Below, one piece after another: positions 7,153 to 7,327 of a stretch of DNA of 7,327 nt (position 1 is the stretch's first letter; every line of letters starts with the position of its first letter). Source of the DNA: Parcubacteria group bacterium (lineage in GTDB: Bacteria; Patescibacteriota; Patescibacteriia; UBA2169); NCBI GenBank assembly GCA_016177305.1, contig JACOVK010000001.1, forward strand, positions 1-7,327, read 5' to 3'. The position numbers were made by a program, and so were the translations under genes. The notes beneath the pieces were generated by a model. That model saw only the letters and a list, made by a program, of their open reading frames with translations. It was not told the origin of the DNA and did no database searches.

Positions 7153-7275
7153 CAAACTTCTGCTTGGGCTGAGGAGCGGAAGCGACGAAGTTAAGCAGAA
7201 GTTTGAAAGGAGTAGGCGGATGAAGGTCGGAGTGGGCTGGCACTAGCCAGCACACGGAGACCGCAATCCGACTAC
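7153..7275 (+). ncRNA. candidate structured RNA of two long hairpins, family not recognised
   Basis: Hairpin 1 (7153-7205) has a perfect 13-bp stem (7153-7165 with 7193-7205), one bulged G, two G-U and two Watson-Crick pairs (7167-7170 with 7189-7192). Then come a tandem G-A/A-G mismatch, one G-C pair, a second tandem G-A/A-G mismatch, and GC-GGAA-GC with a GNRA-type tetraloop. Hairpin 2 (7212-7275) is one unbroken register: 22 of 30 opposed positions pair, and the others form symmetric 1x1 (G-A) and 3x3 loops closed by G-A and A-G, capped by a 6-bp stem with loop ACTA. Six unpaired bases join the hairpins. Mismatches are nearly all purine-purine on the plus strand, as expected for sheared G-A pairs in a plus-strand RNA; the minus strand would give weak C-T mismatches. 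No T run follows either hairpin, so they are not terminators. tRNA-Ser starts six bases downstream, so one shared transcript is likely. Function unknown. Confidence 0.6.
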
Positions 7276-7280
7276 GACGC

Positions 7281-7327
7281 GGAGAGGTGCCAGAGAGGCC
7301 GAATGGAGCGCACTGCTAATGCGTTGA
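7281..7327 (+). tRNA. tRNA-Ser (anticodon GCU), 3' part cut by window edge
   Basis: The 5' acceptor strand is GGAGAGG (7281-7287), followed by TG. The D stem is CCA/TGG (7290-7292 with 7304-7306) around a loop with GAGAGGCCGAA, typical of serine tRNAs. The anticodon stem is GCGCA/TGCGT (7308-7312 with 7320-7324), with loop CTGCTAA and anticodon GCT at 7315-7317, which reads AGC and AGU codons. The long variable arm expected of tRNA-Ser begins at 7325; that arm, the T arm and the 3' acceptor strand lie beyond the window. Confidence 0.93.

Noticed and set aside
7169..7189. Hammerhead ribozyme: CTGAGGA followed by a GC stem and CGAA resembles the CUGANGA...GAA core
   Set aside because: The conserved A after GA is a C (7186), the flanking strands pair with each other to give one helix and not a three-way junction, and no cleavage triplet is in place.
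7170..7190. SRP RNA domain IV, because of the GGAA tetraloop under purine-rich internal loops
   Set aside because: The conserved AGCA side of the symmetric loop is absent and the mismatches are tandem G-A.
7187..7198. 5S rRNA, because GAAGTTAAGC resembles its loop region
   Set aside because: The preceding CCGAAC and the rest of the 5S helices are missing, and the motif lies within the arm of hairpin 1.
7153..7205. Intrinsic terminator for comF
   Set aside because: No T run follows the hairpin on either strand, and it lies over 100 bases after the stop.
7076..7246. A 56-codon frame from ATG 7076 to TAG 7246, with sequence MVIVYCGAQNASKIYNSALS at its start
   Set aside because: It runs through both arms of hairpin 1 and half of hairpin 2, whose base pairing explains the sequence better; it matches no family I know and has no ribosome site. 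A protein cannot be excluded outright.

Overview
The window looks like a stretch of a Candidate Phyla Radiation (Patescibacteria, probably Parcubacteria-like) chromosome. The evidence is indirect: two exported proteins of styles common in those genomes (tryptophan-rich GYxWSxxxGW repeats; a tail-fibre-like secreted protein with a VNGVNVC..NGTNCPS segment), a DUF5666-like membrane-anchored protein, start sites without clear Shine-Dalgarno sequences, and tight gene packing. No taxonomic marker gene is present, so this placement is inference.

The left half (about 1-3135) is a minus-strand block of exported proteins. Read in the direction of transcription, it starts with a tryptophan-repeat secreted protein (3135-1750). 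A tail-fibre/adhesin-like secreted protein with its own extended -10 promoter follows (1708-470). Last is a membrane-anchored S26 (signal peptidase I-like) serine protease that runs off the left edge (463-1), six bases after the stop of the preceding gene. The layout suggests a small cell-surface module whose last gene could process its neighbours.

At 3136-3188 two divergent promoters sit almost on top of each other. The rightward one drives a small membrane-anchored DUF5666-like protein (3189-3758). Right after its stop is a perfect TTGACA, probably the promoter of a ClpC/ClpA-type AAA+ unfoldase (3818-6283). A ComF-family double zinc-ribbon phosphoribosyltransferase (6243-7049) overlaps the end of the Clp gene by 41 bases.

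The right end (7050-7327) holds no convincing protein gene. It begins with a relatively AT-rich spacer. Two long, regular hairpins follow at 7153-7205 and 7212-7275, whose internal loops are built almost wholly of G-A mismatches, one capped by a GGAA (GNRA) tetraloop. Six bases after them a tRNA-Ser(GCU) begins and is cut by the window end. The pair of hairpins has the properties of a structured non-coding RNA read from the plus strand. I do not recognise its family, and it is the best candidate here for something undescribed.
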